From Nocardia goodfellowii (GTDB lineage: Bacteria > Actinomycetota > Actinomycetes > Mycobacteriales > Mycobacteriaceae), in assembly GCF_017875645.1 (NCBI RefSeq), contig NZ_JAGGMR010000001.1, positions 372,001 to 436,000 on the forward strand: 64,000 nucleotides of DNA. Reading direction: 5' to 3'. Positions 16,141-29,500 of the stretch are shown here, one piece after another (the stretch's first letter is position 1; each line of letters starts with the position of its first letter). Position numbers and translations under genes: made by a program. The notes below the pieces were generated by a model, which saw only the letters and a program-made list of their open reading frames with translations, was not told the origin of the DNA and did no database searches.

Positions 16141-16267
16141 CTGGGTACACCTTCCTGCCTCGGTGGGATGTTGGGGAGTTATGCACAGGGGCTGAGTTGT
16201 GCACAGGGTGCCCGTTTCCGCTGGTGGCGGGAAGGGGAGGTGACGGCGGGTCGGGGATGGTGTTGGG

Positions 16268-17152
16268 ATGCGGCGAGGGTTGGGAGTGATGCGGGACAGT
16301 CAGTTCGGGGTGTTTACCCGGCGGCAGGCGCTGGGTGAGTACACCCCGGCGGAAGTGCGGGGCTGCATCGCCAAGGGTGCGTGGGTGCAGGTGTTCCACG
16401 GGGTGTATCGCGAGGTGGACACACCGCTGTGCCCACAGTTGCGCGTAGAGGCGGCGCGGTTGTCGATGGGGGCGTTGTCCGTAGCGGCGTGCTACAACAC
16501 CGCTGCGGAGTTGCACGGGTTTTCGGTGCTCGACGATCCGGCCACCCATGTGCTGGGCGTGCAGAAATCGCGAGCGGGACGGCTGATCGTGCACGGTGAC
16601 CGGGTAGAACCAGCGCAGCTGGAACTGGTGCGGGGTGTGCTCACCACCCGCTCCGCCCGAACCGCGATCGACATCGCGCGCAGCGTTGCCCGAATGGACG
16701 CACTGGCAACCTTGGATGCAGCCCTCCGGCAGGGTATTTCACGAGCTGCGCTGGTTGACGAATTGACCTCACATCGGCACAGATGTGGCGTACGCCAAGC
16801 CGCGGAGTTGATCGAGCTCGCGGACGGCCGCGCAGAATCCCCCATGGAGTCCCGCACCCGGCTACGGTGCATCGACGCGGGCCTGCCGAAACCACAACCC
16901 CAACTCGAAGTACAGACCCCGACCGGCGTACGCCGCCTCGACCTCGGCTGGCCCACCTGGCAGCTCGGCCTCGAATACGACAGCGCCACCTGGCATTCCG
17001 GCCCCCACGCCGCCCACCGCGACTTCCCCCGCCACAACACCCTCGCCACCGCCGGCTGGACCATCTACTACGCCACCGCCACCGACGTATACCACCACCC
17101 CCACCACTTCACCGCCCCCATCCTGGGCGCGATAGCCGCCCGAACCGCGTAG
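16268..17152 (+). CDS. AbiEi-like / DUF559 (Vsr-fold) protein
   Basis: A 294-residue protein of a family common in Nocardia and mycobacteria. The N-terminal part (GVFTRRQALGEYTPAEVR, then VFHGVYRE) is the winged-helix AbiEi-type antitoxin domain. The C-terminal part resembles DUF559/Vsr-like nucleases: an ESPMESRTR helix, DLGWPTWQLGLEYDS supplying acidic residues, WHSG, and RDFPRHNTLATAGW. ATG 16289 (MRDSQFGVF) is an alternative start with GAGGG nine bases upstream; 16268 is the longer choice. No partner toxin gene is adjacent. The gene stands alone between 24-bp inverted repeats, the right one overlapping its TAG stop codon. It may be a solitary DNA-interacting protein; the substrate is unknown. 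Confidence 0.8.
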   Translation: MRRGLGVMRDSQFGVFTRRQALGEYTPAEVRGCIAKGAWVQVFHGVYREVDTPLCPQLRVEAARLSMGALSVAACYNTAAELHGFSVLDDPATHVLGVQKSRAGRLIVHGDRVEPAQLELVRGVLTTRSARTAIDIARSVARMDALATLDAALRQGISRAALVDELTSHRHRCGVRQAAELIELADGRAESPMESRTRLRCIDAGLPKPQPQLEVQTPTGVRRLDLGWPTWQLGLEYDSATWHSGPHAAHRDFPRHNTLATAGWTIYYATATDVYHHPHHFTAPILGAIAARTA

Positions 17153-17173
17153 TCGAATTGCTCTCGACACGCC
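17150..17173. repeat. Right 24-bp inverted repeat overlapping the DUF559-like stop codon
   Basis: Begins TAGTCGAATTG and ends CGACACGCC, with one mismatch to the left copy at 16117-16140. Its first three bases are the stop codon of the gene, so the repeat could also act as an element boundary or a long-range RNA stem. Confidence 0.85.
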
Positions 17174-17201
17174 GCCGCCGGCAGCACTTTCACTACGGCA
17201 G

Positions 17202-17477
17202 TTAGGAGGTGAGCCCATGGGATTGGAAGAGGCGGAGGCGGGCGGATTTGCGGGCGGCGGCGTTGGTGCCGTCGAGTTGGCCGGTGAAGGTGGTTCGGGC
17301 GGTGGTTAGGAGGGAGGGGGGGATGTCGGGGTAGGCGTGGGTGATGGACCAGAGGGCGTTTTCGGTTTCGGTGTCGAGGGGGTTGTCGGAGGGGACGGCG
17401 GCGCCGGTGCAGACGGCGGCGAGCAAGGTTTCGAAGGTGGCTCGGAGTTCGTCGGGGGTTGGGTCGTTGTCACGCAT
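17202..17477 (-). CDS. 91-aa protein of unknown function downstream of giant protein B
   Basis: A small protein of unrecognised family, lying 38 bases after the giant gene's stop and read in the same direction. GAGGAG eight bases before ATG 17477 supports it as a real gene. It is predicted soluble and mainly helical (ATFETLLAAVCTGAAVP, ENALWSITHAYPDIPPSLL, then a basic C-terminal helix). Its position directly after a toxin-like giant gene is where an immunity protein would be expected, but no immunity motif is visible. A small helper protein is equally possible. Confidence 0.7.
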   Translation of the reverse strand: MRDNDPTPDELRATFETLLAAVCTGAAVPSDNPLDTETENALWSITHAYPDIPPSLLTTARTTFTGQLDGTNAAARKSARLRLFQSHGLTS

Positions 17478-17515
17478 GGGGTGCTCCTCACTGTCAGGTG
17501 ATTGTGCGGGACGGG

Positions 17516-20500
17516 TCAGGCGGTGAAAATGCGGGTGCGGCGGGCAGGGTCGGTGAGGACGTCGCGGACCAGGAGGCCGAAATCGAGATCGGGGAGGACG
17601 GCCCGGTAGTAGACGTCGCAGATGACGCTGCTCGAGGCCGTGAGGGTGAAGCGAGTGGTCCCGTCGCCGATGTGCTGCCAGTAGACGCCGACCTGCTCGG
17701 CGTCGAGATCGATCAGGCGCTCCGCCACCCGAATGAGCAGGCGGCCGCCGTCACGATAGAAGACCACCGGCACATCACCGATGTTGCCGTAGAGACCGGC
17801 CACCGCGCCGACGCCGGGGGTGTCAACGCGTAAAGCGCCGGTGCGTGGATCGAATTCCGCGAACTCGCCGACGCCGGCATGCGAGCGTACGACAAGGCCG
17901 GTGGTGCGGCTTCCGTCGTCGGCGGGTGGGCGGCCGTTGCCGTAGGCGGACATGCGCGGGAACGCGTGCGACGCGCGGGGTGGAGCCGCAGGTGCTGGGG
18001 GGATCGGCGGGATCGCATTGACCGGGGGCGGTGGCGGGGCAGCCTGACCCGCCGGCGCGTCGCCAATGCCGTTGCGGCCATTGCCATTCAGCGGGTGGCT
18101 TGGATCCCCGTGAATCGGCAATTGGTTGCCTGACCCGTCAGCCACCCCATTGTCGCCGGCCATCGGACGCCATGGATGCGGCGGTTCCGGTGTCGAGGTG
18201 TCGGGGGCCACCGGGTCTCCGGGTGGCAGTGGCCAACCGGATGGAGGCATGGGTGATGGCGAACCGCCGGGTGGTACAGGCCAATTCGGCGGACGCGTGG
18301 GTACCGACGGGTCGCTGGGTGGGACCGGCCATGGCGGTGGTGCCGTGGGCGCTGGAGGTGTCGGAGGACACGGCCATTCCGGGAGTTGTGGTGGGGTCGG
18401 GGGTCCCGGGTTGGGTGGCTCCGGTTTCGGTGGCTCCGGTTTAGGCGGAACCGGCTTCGGCGGCTCCGGACTTGGTGGCTCCGGATTCGGCGGCTGCGGT
18501 TTAGGCGGCTGCGGTTTAGGCGGCTCCGGACTTGGTGGCTCCGGTTTCGGCGGTTCCGGTTTAGGCGGAACCGGCTTCGGCGGCTCCGGACTTGGTGGCT
18601 CCGGTTTCGGCGGTTCCGGTTTAGGCGGAACCGGCTTCGGCGGCTCGGGTGCGGGCGGAACCGGCTTCGGTGGCTCGGGTGCGGGCGGAACCGGTTTCGG
18701 CGGTTCCGGATTCGGCGGTTCCGGATTCGGCGGCTCGGGTTTGGGCGGCTCAGGCTTAGGCAGTTCCGGTTTCGGTGGAACGGGCGGCTCTGGTGTCGGT
18801 GAGACCGGGGGCTGCGGCACCGGGGGCCTGGGTGGGACCGGCGGCTTGGGTGGTTCCGGTTTCGGCGGCCCGGGCTTGGGCAGTTCCGGTGTCGGTGGGA
18901 CCGGGGGCTGCGGCACCGGGGGCTTGGGTGGGACCGGGGGCTTGGGTGGGACCGGGGGCTTGGGTGGGACCGGCGGCTTCGGCGGAACCGGGGGTTTTAC
19001 GGGCGGTACGGGGTACGGCTGAGCGGGGACAGCCTCATGAACCTCGATATCAGGGGCGTCGAGGTCATATTCCTTGGGCGGGTGCGGGATGTGCGAACGC
19101 GTATTCCCACCGGAAGCAGGCGTACGCCTAGGCTCACCCGGGGAATCTCCGCCGGACCTTGGCGGCTGCTCACCGGCTCCGTCGCGGTCACCGGCAGATG
19201 CACCTTCATCGCGACCGCTGGGGGTTCCGGCGGGGTCTCCGACTCCGGAACTGGTGTCATCCCGACCGGGGACACCCTCCGCGCCATCTCCGTCGGCATC
19301 CAGGCCAGGCTGGGCCGTATCAGGTTGCGGCGCTTGCGCACCCTCCTGCGAACGTCCAGGCTGCTCCGATTCCTCACCGCCCCGGTCCAGCTGCGGCGAA
19401 GCTGCGGAACTGGGCGGGGTCGCCTGCGAACGTGGGGCATTCTCGTCCGAGGCAGAAGCCACGGGGCCGTGCTGCGGCTGCTCAGTGACCGAGGTTTCAC
19501 TCAACCCCTCGGCAATGGATCCGTCTGTGCCAGAGTCGCTTTCAGCATGCGGATCGGCAGCGGTTGCAGGGGGCTGTGGTGATGCGGGACGTATAGGTAC
19601 CGCCCCCGTGGGCTCCCCGGAGTGACCGGCAGAACAAGGCGGAGCAGCCACATCGGAGGAGGGGGCGCGCGGTGAAGAATTGGGCGACGCAGGACCCGGC
19701 TGCGCGGACTCCTCGAACTGGCCGGTCGGATGAGGAGACTCCCCCGTTTCGGATGGCACTGTGCGTGGCGGCGTCACAGGTGGCACAGGGGGCGGCGATG
19801 CGGAAAGTTCCGGGACCGGCCGTGTGGGACGCCCTGCTGCAGAAGCATTTTCGTCTGCCTGTGGAACATTTCCGTGCGAGGGCGCGCTGGGCAGCGGCGA
19901 GTCGGGCAGCGCAGGGACCGATGTCGGTGGCCCGGGAAGTGGTGTCGACTCCTGATGTTCGGGCGCTCGCGGCGAGACCGCTTCGGAAGACGCGGTGCGC
20001 GGTGAAGACGCGGGCGGCACAGGCGGCTCCGAATGACCGCTCGCCGGATGGGGTTGGGCGGCTTGCGAACGTGACGCGCCCTCGTTCGGCGAAGGCTCCG
20101 TGGCGCCTTGCTCCGGCGGCTGCGCGATCGACGGATCATTCCGGCTGTCAGCGCGTGGTTCCGCTGCAGCAGCGGCATTCTCGGCTGGAGTCACTGCAGC
20201 AACAGCATTCTCGGCTATCACTGCAGCAACAGCATTCTCGGCTATCGCTGCAGCAGCGGCATCCTCGGCTATCGCTGCAGCAGCGGGATTCTCCACTGGA
20301 AGCGCTGCAGCAATGCGGTTTTCGGCTGGAGTCGCTGCAGCAGCGGCATCCTCGACCGGAATCGCTGCAGCAGCGGGGCTTTCGGCTGGAGTCGCTGCAG
20401 CAGCGGGGCTTTCGGCTGGAGTCGCTGCAACAGCGGGGCTTTCGGCTGGTCCGGTGGCCCGGGAGGGCGCGGTTGGCTGTTGTGAGGCGGGCGACGCAGG

Positions 20501-23500
20501 GACCGATGTAGGCGCTACAGGGTCCGGTTGTGTCGGTTCCTGATGGCCGGTTGGGCGGGGGGAGACCGCCTCTCCAGCGTGCGCGGGGGCAGGTGGCACA
20601 GGGGCGAACGGAATCGACTCCGTAGGGCCGTGGGGCGGGGTGGCTTGCGGACGCGATGCACCCTCGTTATGGGCACCGCTTTCGGTGCCCACCTTCGGCG
20701 ACTGCGTGTCCGACGGATCACTCGGGACGCCGGTGCCCGGTGCTGTTGCAGCAGCGTCACTTTCGACTGCACGAGGTCCAGAAGTAGTGGAGGTGGCGTG
20801 CTGCGGCGAAGTGGGGGGCGCGGGCATCGGTGAAACGGGGGCCACGGAAACGGGCGGCGTGGGTTCCTGATGACCGGTCTGGCGCGGCAACACCGACGCT
20901 TCGGAAGGCGCGGTGTCCGGCGGAGACACGGGTGGGACGGTGACGGCGGACGGGGCGGGCGCCTGTCGGCCAGTCGGACGGGGCGACTCGGCTGCTCCGG
21001 TATGCGGGGTCTGCGGCGGAGAGGTAGGCGGCATCGGAGCCGATGGGGCGCGGTCCTGATCACCAGCCGGCCGAGGCGAATCCGCACCTTCAGCAGATGC
21101 CGTGCGCGGAGACACAGGCGAAACAGCAGCCGACAACGCGCGATCCTGATCACCAACTGGACGAGGCGAGACCCCCACTTCAGCAGGTGTCGTCCGCGGG
21201 GACGCAGGCGCAACGGGAGCCGAGGGCGGAAGTTCTTGATGGCTGGTGGGTTCGTCCGGCCGGACCGGACCTCGACTGAAGCGCTCCGCGATGCGTTGGC
21301 GTAGCGGCTTTTTCGTGGGTTCGGGGGTAGGTTCTGGGGCTTCCGGGGTGGGGTTGCGGGCGGCGGCGATGAAGTCGGGGTCGAAGGTGATGGTGTCGAG
21401 GTCGATGTTGGGGGGTGGGTCCAGGTAGGGGCGTTTGGTGGTGTTGCGGGCTTCTTCGAGGAGGACGCGGTGTAGGACCTGGGCGGGCTCGGAGGCGTTG
21501 GGGCCGTTGCGTTCTACGTCGAGGAAGGCGTCGCCGAGGGCTTCGGCGATGTCGAAATGGCCGTTCCTGTCGAAGCTGTAGCCGCTGAGTTGGCGGAGCC
21601 AAGTGCGGAATTCGGCCGGGTCGACGTGGGGTCGGGTGGCGGCGTAGTGCTCGCGTAGGGCGTCCATGGCGCGATGCTCGGCGTAGCGCTGGCCGGCCAG
21701 GTCGAGGGCGTGGCCGAGTTCGTGGACAATGGCGGAGTAGATGATCCGGTCTGCGCCGTTGGACCAATAGTCGTCGCGTAGTGAATCTTCCGCGAAATCG
21801 GCGCGGGCAACTGGGTCGGTGGCGTAGCGCTGGTTGATGGTGATCCAGCGGGTGTTGAGGTAGAAGCCGCGGCCACGAGCGCGCGGGCCGCCCGGGAAAC
21901 CGACGCCGGGGGTGGTTTCGCCGAGGATTTGAGCATCGGCGCGCGGGCCTCGTAGCGGTCCGAAAGCGAAGTTCTGCAACTCGATTTCAGGGAACTTCGA
22001 GAGCTTTTCGTCCAGAGCGCGGGCGGCTTCGCGGGCGGTATCGATGTCGATGCCGTCGAGGTCGAAGCCGTCGAAGTCGAAGCCGTACCGCTCCTGGAGT
22101 GTGCGTGCGATCTCGGCGCGGTCGTCGATGCGAGACCATTCGTCGTCGAAACGCGGAGTCGGCTGCTCCCGGTCCGGCTGGGGGCGAGAGTCTTCCGGCG
22201 CTGCCTGCTCCGAGCGCGCACGATCCGACTCTGGAGTCTGCGACACCGAACGATTCGGCTGTGCGGAGATCTGTTCGTCGACCACGGCTGGGCGGACGTC
22301 GTCGCCCGGAACACGTGGGCCAGCAGACTCTGCCGTCCGCGCGGGCTGCGCCGAGTTCGACTGCGCGCCTGCATCACTCGCTTGAGCGGGGTTCGACTGC
22401 TGGCCCCCATTGTTCACTCGCGCCGGGTTCGACTGCTGGCCCCCATCGTCCACTCGCGCCGGGTTCGACTGCAGGCCCCCATCGTCCACTCGCGCCGAGT
22501 TCGACTGCAGGCCCCCATCGTTCACTTGCGCCGGCTTCGGTGACAATGCCTCAGGATCGGTTTCCGGACGGTCGGCGTCCGATTCCGGCTTGGCCTTTGC
22601 CCGTGCCTGGTCGGGGGTGACGTTGTCGACTCGAGTTGTATTCGGCTCCGAATTGCGCACCACTGGCGCGGAAGTCCGCGCTTCGCTAGCCCCCCGGGTC
22701 TCCCCAGCCGACTGCTCGTCGGCGAAGCCGACGTGTCGAGGACCATCGGACCCCGGCAATTCACCTACCATGTGAGCAGCCGAATCACGTACCGCAGCAG
22801 TCGGACTATCGCCGCGTCGTGCGGTCGTGTCACCGATCGGCCGCTGCTCAGACTGCCGTGCGTCAGGACGTGAGCCTGGGCGCGGCTGGCTGACTGAGTC
22901 TTCCGGAGAAGACGGTGCCAGCTCTCCTATTGGTTCCTCCGCACCGACGTGACGTGGAAGAGCTCGGGCCGGGCGACCGGAGGACGCCGGCTGGGGCAAC
23001 TCGACGGTCGGGGCTTCGGAGCCAGCCGGGCGGGCGACGGCATTGTCCGCGGACTGCGCAGGCAACGGCTCGACAGCGGCGCGTTCCGGGTTGACCGGAT
23101 GCGGCAACGAGCGGGTGGCATCGTGGGAGGAAGGCGGAGTCGGTAGCTCGACAGTCGAGCCTTCCGAACCGAGTGGACGCGAGGGAGCGTCGGTGAAGGC
23201 GCTGTCAGCGGATGGCGGAGTCGGCAACTGGATAGTCTGATCGTGAGATGCCACCGGGCGCGGCTCGGCAGCAGAACCCTGCTGGGACGGCGGAGGCGGC
23301 GATTCGACAGCCGGAACTCCCGATCCATCCGGGCTTCGATGAGGCTGGACACCAGCACCTTCGGTGGACGGCGCGGGCGGCAGCTCAATCGTCGGACTTT
23401 CGGACTCTGCGGAATGCGCCGGAGTCCGGGTGACACCGTCTTCCGGCGAATCCGGACTGACCAGCTCGACAGCTGGGTCTTCCGACGTAGCTGGACGTGG

Positions 23501-26500
23501 ATAAGGCTGCGGTGCAACGAGATCTGGAGACGACGAAGCCGGCAACTCGACAGCCGACTCCGCCGAACCAACCGGACGTGGCTGCTGCACACCAGCACCT
23601 TCGGTGGACGGCACGGGCGGCAGCTCAACAGTCGGACTTTCGGACTCTGCCGAATGCGCGGGAGCCGGGGTGACACCGCCTTCCGGAGACTCCGGACGCG
23701 GCAGCTCTACGGTCTGGTCCTCCGATCCAGGGCGTGGAACACGCGGAACACCAGCGCTTTCCGTGAACGGCGCAGACGGCAATTCAACAGTCGGATCTAC
23801 GGACTCGCCGGAATCCGAAACAACCCGGGCAGCACCACCTTCCGGAGACTCCCGACGCGGCAGCTCGACGGTCGGCTCTTCCGAACCGATCGGCGGGAGA
23901 GGTTGGGTCGTGGTGTTGTCCGGGGACAGCGATGGGAGGGCGTGGTTGCCTGGGCCCTGGGGGTTGGGTGGGAGTTGGGGGCGGGGGCCGGGTGGGAGGG
24001 CGTCGGGGTCGTCGGGGTCGGTGTGCGGGCGTGGGGGTAGGGGGCTGTCGGGGCCGAAGGGGGCGGGGGCGTATTTGATGCCCTTGCGCCATTCGGTGAG
24101 GGGTGGGCGGACGGCGTCCCAGTCGAAGCCGATGCGGATGGCGTATTGGTTGGCGTCGCGCCAGGCGGTGGCGAAGGGGTGGGCGTGGAGGAAGTTGGTT
24201 TCGGCGAGGGCGTCTTGGAGCAGGAGGATGTCGGCGGGCAGGATGTTGTCGCCGCCGGCGATGAGGCGGTTCCAGGCTTCGGCGATGTCGGCGACAGGGT
24301 CCAGGGTCATGTAGCGGGGGGCGCTGTCGCGGGGGTCGACGCGCAGGTGCTGGTCGCGCATCAGGTGGTTCTTGATGCGTTCGATCTCTTCGCGACTGAA
24401 TGCCGGGATCGTGTTGTCGAGGCGTTCGGCGACGGCGCGGGCGATGTCGCCGCGGTTGGGGCGCAGGGTGGTCAGGGCATCGGCGATGTCGTTGACCAAG
24501 CGGGCGGCGTCGCCGGGGCGTTCGTGGTGCAGGTGGCCGGTGATGGCGTCGATGGCACCGCTGAGGTCGGGGCCTGGGTCGTCGGGGCTGCGGTGCGTTT
24601 TCTCGGCGAGGCCGGCGATGTGGTCGTCCAGAATGTTCGCGATGACGTCGACGAGGACGGCGGCCCGCACCGCGCGCGCGGCGCCCTGCGCCAGCGGGTG
24701 GTCGTCGAGATTTCGGTGAATGGTGTCGATATCGCTGTCGTCAGCGAGGAACCGCTGGTATTTGCCGTTGGTCCACTCCTGAACTTCCCGCCACGCCGCT
24801 TGCTCTTCGCGCTGGCGCTGTTGGTACAACTCCCCCAGTTCCCCGTTGTCGGGGACACGGGTGGGCAGGTTGTATTCCTGCGCCATCGGCTGCACATCGC
24901 GAATCGGCGGCCGGAACCACGGATGCTTCTTGAACCCGGGTGAGATCCGGCCCGGATGGTCCTTGTCGTTGAACCAGGTGAAGCCGGACAGTTTCGCGGG
25001 CTCCAGCGTGAGCCGCAGTATGTGATAGAGCAGGTCGTTGAACGGCAAGGCGTAGGTGTCCATGCCGTTGCTGATCGGATCGCCGCCGGGGATGGCGGGG
25101 AGGAACGCCTCGTTGACGCCGGGCCCGTTGTCGATGAACGGGTCGGTGATGGCACCTACGACGGGTGCCATGCCCCAGCCACTGACGCCTTCCGGAAGGT
25201 CGCGTGGCTCAAATGTTTTCGGCACAGTCGGGCCACCGCGGTCGGCGTGTCCGACGCGCGGATCGATGGTGTGCACTTCGCCCGCGCCGTCGTGCCAGTG
25301 CACCAGATCCATCGGCGGCCGTCCGGCGATCGCAGGGAAGTGCGTGAATCGGCGACGCGGCCCTTCCATCGCCTCGGCTCGCACCGGAATGTCCCGTTCG
25401 GCCACGATCCAGCGGTATTCGACGCGCGTCTCGCGGCGCGTCATCGCGTGTGCCACAGCGGAATCCGTGCGGATCGCGGCGGCCAGGGCGGCATCGTGGT
25501 CGATCCGCGGGTGGCCGGGCGGGCCGATCGGGGCGACCACGAGGATGCGTGGATTCGGACCGTCGACAAGTCCGACGCGTGGAGGTACCGAATCATCGGT
25601 GACGATCGGTCGCGCCCCGGCCTCATGCAGCAGGTCGCGGCCCGCACCCGTCAATTCGGCCATCCGGCCCTGGATTCGGTGCACGAGCTGTTCGGCCTCG
25701 TGCACCCGAGTCGCGGCTTCGTGCAGGAGTTCGATGGTCCGGATGCGTTCTTCGACCTCGTCGGCACGGACTGTCCGGTTCGCCACCTCGCGCAGTGCGT
25801 CGTCCAGATCGGCTGGCCCCAGCAAGTTTTCGTCGACCTGCAAACGGTTGGCGAGATCGGTGCGCATGAGTCGCCAGGGCTTGGCTTCGAGGACGGCGCG
25901 GGCACGTTCCTGTGCCAGCTGGTCGATCTCCGCCTGAACCTGTTGCGACAGTATCGGTTCGGCGACACCTACCCGGCCGAGGGCGGCGATACGGCGGTCG
26001 ATATCGATGAGCGCGGAATCGGCGTCGATGAACCGCTGTGCGGCATCCTGCAAGTTGAAGATCTGTTCGCGCCGACGCGCGATTTCCTCCGGACCCACCA
26101 GTTCCGGTGCCCGCGTGGCGCTTTCCTCACCGATACCGCCGATGTCGCGGGTGCGCACGATGCCGTTGTCCAGCGCCTGCAACGTGGTCGCGAGGTTCGC
26201 GTCGTTGAGCGCCTGGTCCGGGCTGCGCACTGGCAGCGGGATATCACTGAACCGGGAGAACCGGTCATCCCGCTTCGCACGCCAGAATTCCCGCTCGGCG
26301 GCCAGACGGGCACGCTGGCGCATCAGCTCCTGGTAGACAGCTTCCGGGGTGCCGGCGAGTTCCTGCTCAGCGATCTCCGCGTCGAGGCGGGTGACTTCGG
26401 CTTCGGCGGCATCGAAGCGTTCGGTGGCGCGGGCGAGCGCGTCGGCTTCGGGGCCGCCGGGCGGTGCTTCGGCGAGCAGTTCTGCCGCGACACGGCGGAT

Positions 26501-29500
26501 GTCACGCAGTTCCTCGCGTTGAGACACTGCCTCGGCGCGCTCGGCGCGCAGACGTTCCAGTTCCGCGCGCGCTTCGGGTGTGAGGTCTTCCGGACGGACG
26601 TGAGGCGTTGCGGAAGGCGGGCTTGCGGGGTCAGCCGGGAGCGGAAGCCCTTCGCTCGCAACAGCTCCTGGAGGGAGTGATGCTCCCTTCGATTCGGGAA
26701 CGACGCCTCCCTCGGCTGCCGGTTCCGGGCGAAGCGGACTGCTCTTGGCATCCGACTGAGCACCATCCTCGGCTGCTGGCTCGGGACGTGGACCGCTCTT
26801 CGGGTCCGGCCGAACACCATCGCCAGCGCCCGAACGGCCCGGACCACTCTTCGCACCCGACTGAACACCATCGCCAGCGCCCGGCTCCGAACGCGGACCA
26901 CTCTTCACATCCGACTGAACACCATCCCTAGCGCCCGGCTCCGAACGCGGACCACTCTTCACATCCGGCCGAACACCATCCCCAGCGCCCGAACGGTCCG
27001 GCCCACTGTTCACATCCGACTGAACACCAGCCCCGGCTCCCGGCTCGGGACGGCCAGCCGCACTTTTCGCATCTGGCCGAACACCATCCTCAGTTCCCGG
27101 TTCTGGACGCGCTGCCGCGCCCATACCACCCGGATCGGAGCCCGACGGCTTCGGCCTCGGGGCAGGAGGTGTCGCATCTCCGTCGTCTTCCGGCGGCCAT
27201 ACCCGCACGTCACCTTCGTGCGGCGGTTCGGTGGGCTGCGGCCGTGCTTCCGGCTCGCCCAGCGAGCGCTGCAATTCCGCGAACACACGTTGGTGCTCAG
27301 CCATCGCCTGATCGAATCGGCGCATCCGAGCATCGAGATCGCCGTCCGATTGCAGACCGGCCATCGACTGTTGCAACTCTTGGAAGCGTCGTTGGTGCTC
27401 AGCCATCTCGGCATCGAACTGGCGCAACCGCGTCTGGAAGTCGCTGGAATCGCGCGCAGCCCGTGCCAGTTCCGCGAGTCGACGCTCATGTTCGACCATC
27501 GCCTGATCGAATTGCTGCGTCTGCTCGTCGAATTGACGCCGCCGTTCCGAATCGGGAGCCCCGTCAGAACGGGCCTGTACCTCGTCGAGCGCCCGCCGCG
27601 CGTCCTCCACATGCTGGCGGACCGCATCCATTGCCGCGTTGAAACCCTGTTCCGTCTGCCGACGCAAGGCATCAAAATCCGCCGCAGCCTGCGGATCTCG
27701 CAGTTCCGGTTGTCCTGGGAGTGCCGCATTCAGGTCCGCCCCCGGTTGCCCTGGCAATACAGCATTCAGGTCCGCCCCCGGCTGGCCCAAGAGTGCCGCA
27801 TCCAGGTCCGCCATCCGACGCTCTTGCTCGACCAGCGACTCCTCGAGCTGCCGCATCCGCCGATCGAAATCGCTCTCCCGAGACCCTTGCACCTCATCGA
27901 GCGCCCGCCGCGCGTCCTCCACATGATGGCGAACCGCATCCATCGCCGCGTTGAAACCCTGCTCCGTCTGCCGACGCAAAGCCTCAAAGTCCGCTGCGGC
28001 CTGCGGATCTCGGACGCTCGGCTCGCCCGGAAGTGCCGCGTCCAAGTCCGCCATACGGCGCTCTTGCTCGGCCAGCGACTCCTCCAGCTGCCGCATCCGC
28101 TGATCGAAATCAGTGTCCTGGGACTGCCGTGCCTCGTCGGCTCGATGCTGAACCGCGTCCAGCGCCTCCTGTGCCCGCGTTTCCGCGCGCTGGCGCATTG
28201 CTTCGAACGCCGCCTCGGCTTCGTCGGGGCCAGGGCGTTTGCCTTCTGGGCCGAAGTCGGTGTGCAGGTTGGTTATTCGGCCGTCGGCTGTGTAGGCGAT
28301 TTCGATGTGCCGGACGAGGACCTCGGGCCGGGACAGGAGAGGCCGTAGTTGGGGGTAGTCGGCAGCGAGCTGGGCGCGGACGTCGCCTGGCGGGTTCCAG
28401 CCGACGACCACGATGCGCGGCGGGTCACCGGACACGACGCCGACGGTGTCGTCGATGCGGACGGCACCTTCTTCGGCCAAGGCTTCGCGTTCCATCGCCT
28501 TGGCAACTGCCCCGTCGAGCACCTCGAGCTCGGCTTCGGCCCGGTTGAACCGAACTGCGGCGTCGCGCAGGGCCGCGATACGCGATGCCTGGTCCGGCAT
28601 TTCGGTCGCCAGACGCCGGATCGTCGCAGGCAGCGCATCCTCGGTCAGGTCGCTCTCGCGGACCGGGAGACCGGCCATCGCCTCGTCGCGGACCGTCCGC
28701 GCCGCATCCAATTCCCGGACTGCTGCGACGTTCTCGGCAGCCAGACGGTTTGTCACGCGGCGCGCGAGATCCGCGTCCGGCCGGTCGCCGGAGTCACCGG
28801 GTTCCGGTGCGAGCGGTGGGTCGGCGGGCGGCTTCCGCCCACCGTCGCCGCCACCCGCGAGTTCGGGCCGGTCAGCGTTGGGCTGGACCGCGCCCGCCTG
28901 CGAGTTATCCTGGCGCGCCGACTTGGTCGCCGTACTGGGGTCAGCGGCCTGTTTCTCAGCAGGTTCGCGCCGACTCGTCCCGCCGGGACCACGCTCCTCG
29001 GGCTGGGGCCGCACCACCCCACCGGACCCGGGCTCATGCCGACCCATCTCAGCGGCACCAGGCTCCGTTGGATCAGACCGGACAACACCGCCTTTACCGG
29101 ACTCGCCCGGCTCGGACCGGCCGATCTCACCGATACCACGCTCACCGGGCTCAGACCGGCCCGTCCCGGCGGACCCGGGCTCACGCCGACCCACCCCACC
29201 GGGCCCGGGCTGATTTGGCTCGGGCCGCACCGCACCACCAGAGCCCTGCTCAGTGGGTTCCGGCCGCACCACCCCACCAGTGCCAGGCTCCTCGGGCGCG
29301 GACCGGACAACCCCGCTGGACTCGGATTCACCCGGCTCACGCCGACCCGCGCCACTGACACTTGGCTCGGACCGGGCCCTCTCACCGGTACCACGCTCAC
29401 CAGGCTCAGACCGGCCCGTCCCACCGGGCCTGGACCCACCCGGCTCACGCCGACCCGACCCACCGGACCCCGGCTCACCCGGCCCCGGCCGCACCCCACC

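Noticed and set aside
14776..16594. Several minus- and plus-strand frames in the intergenic repeat array
   Set aside because: They translate the 63-bp monomer in different registers, are not conserved in frame between copies and have no start signals; one contains the SecY peptide only because of the secY fragment.
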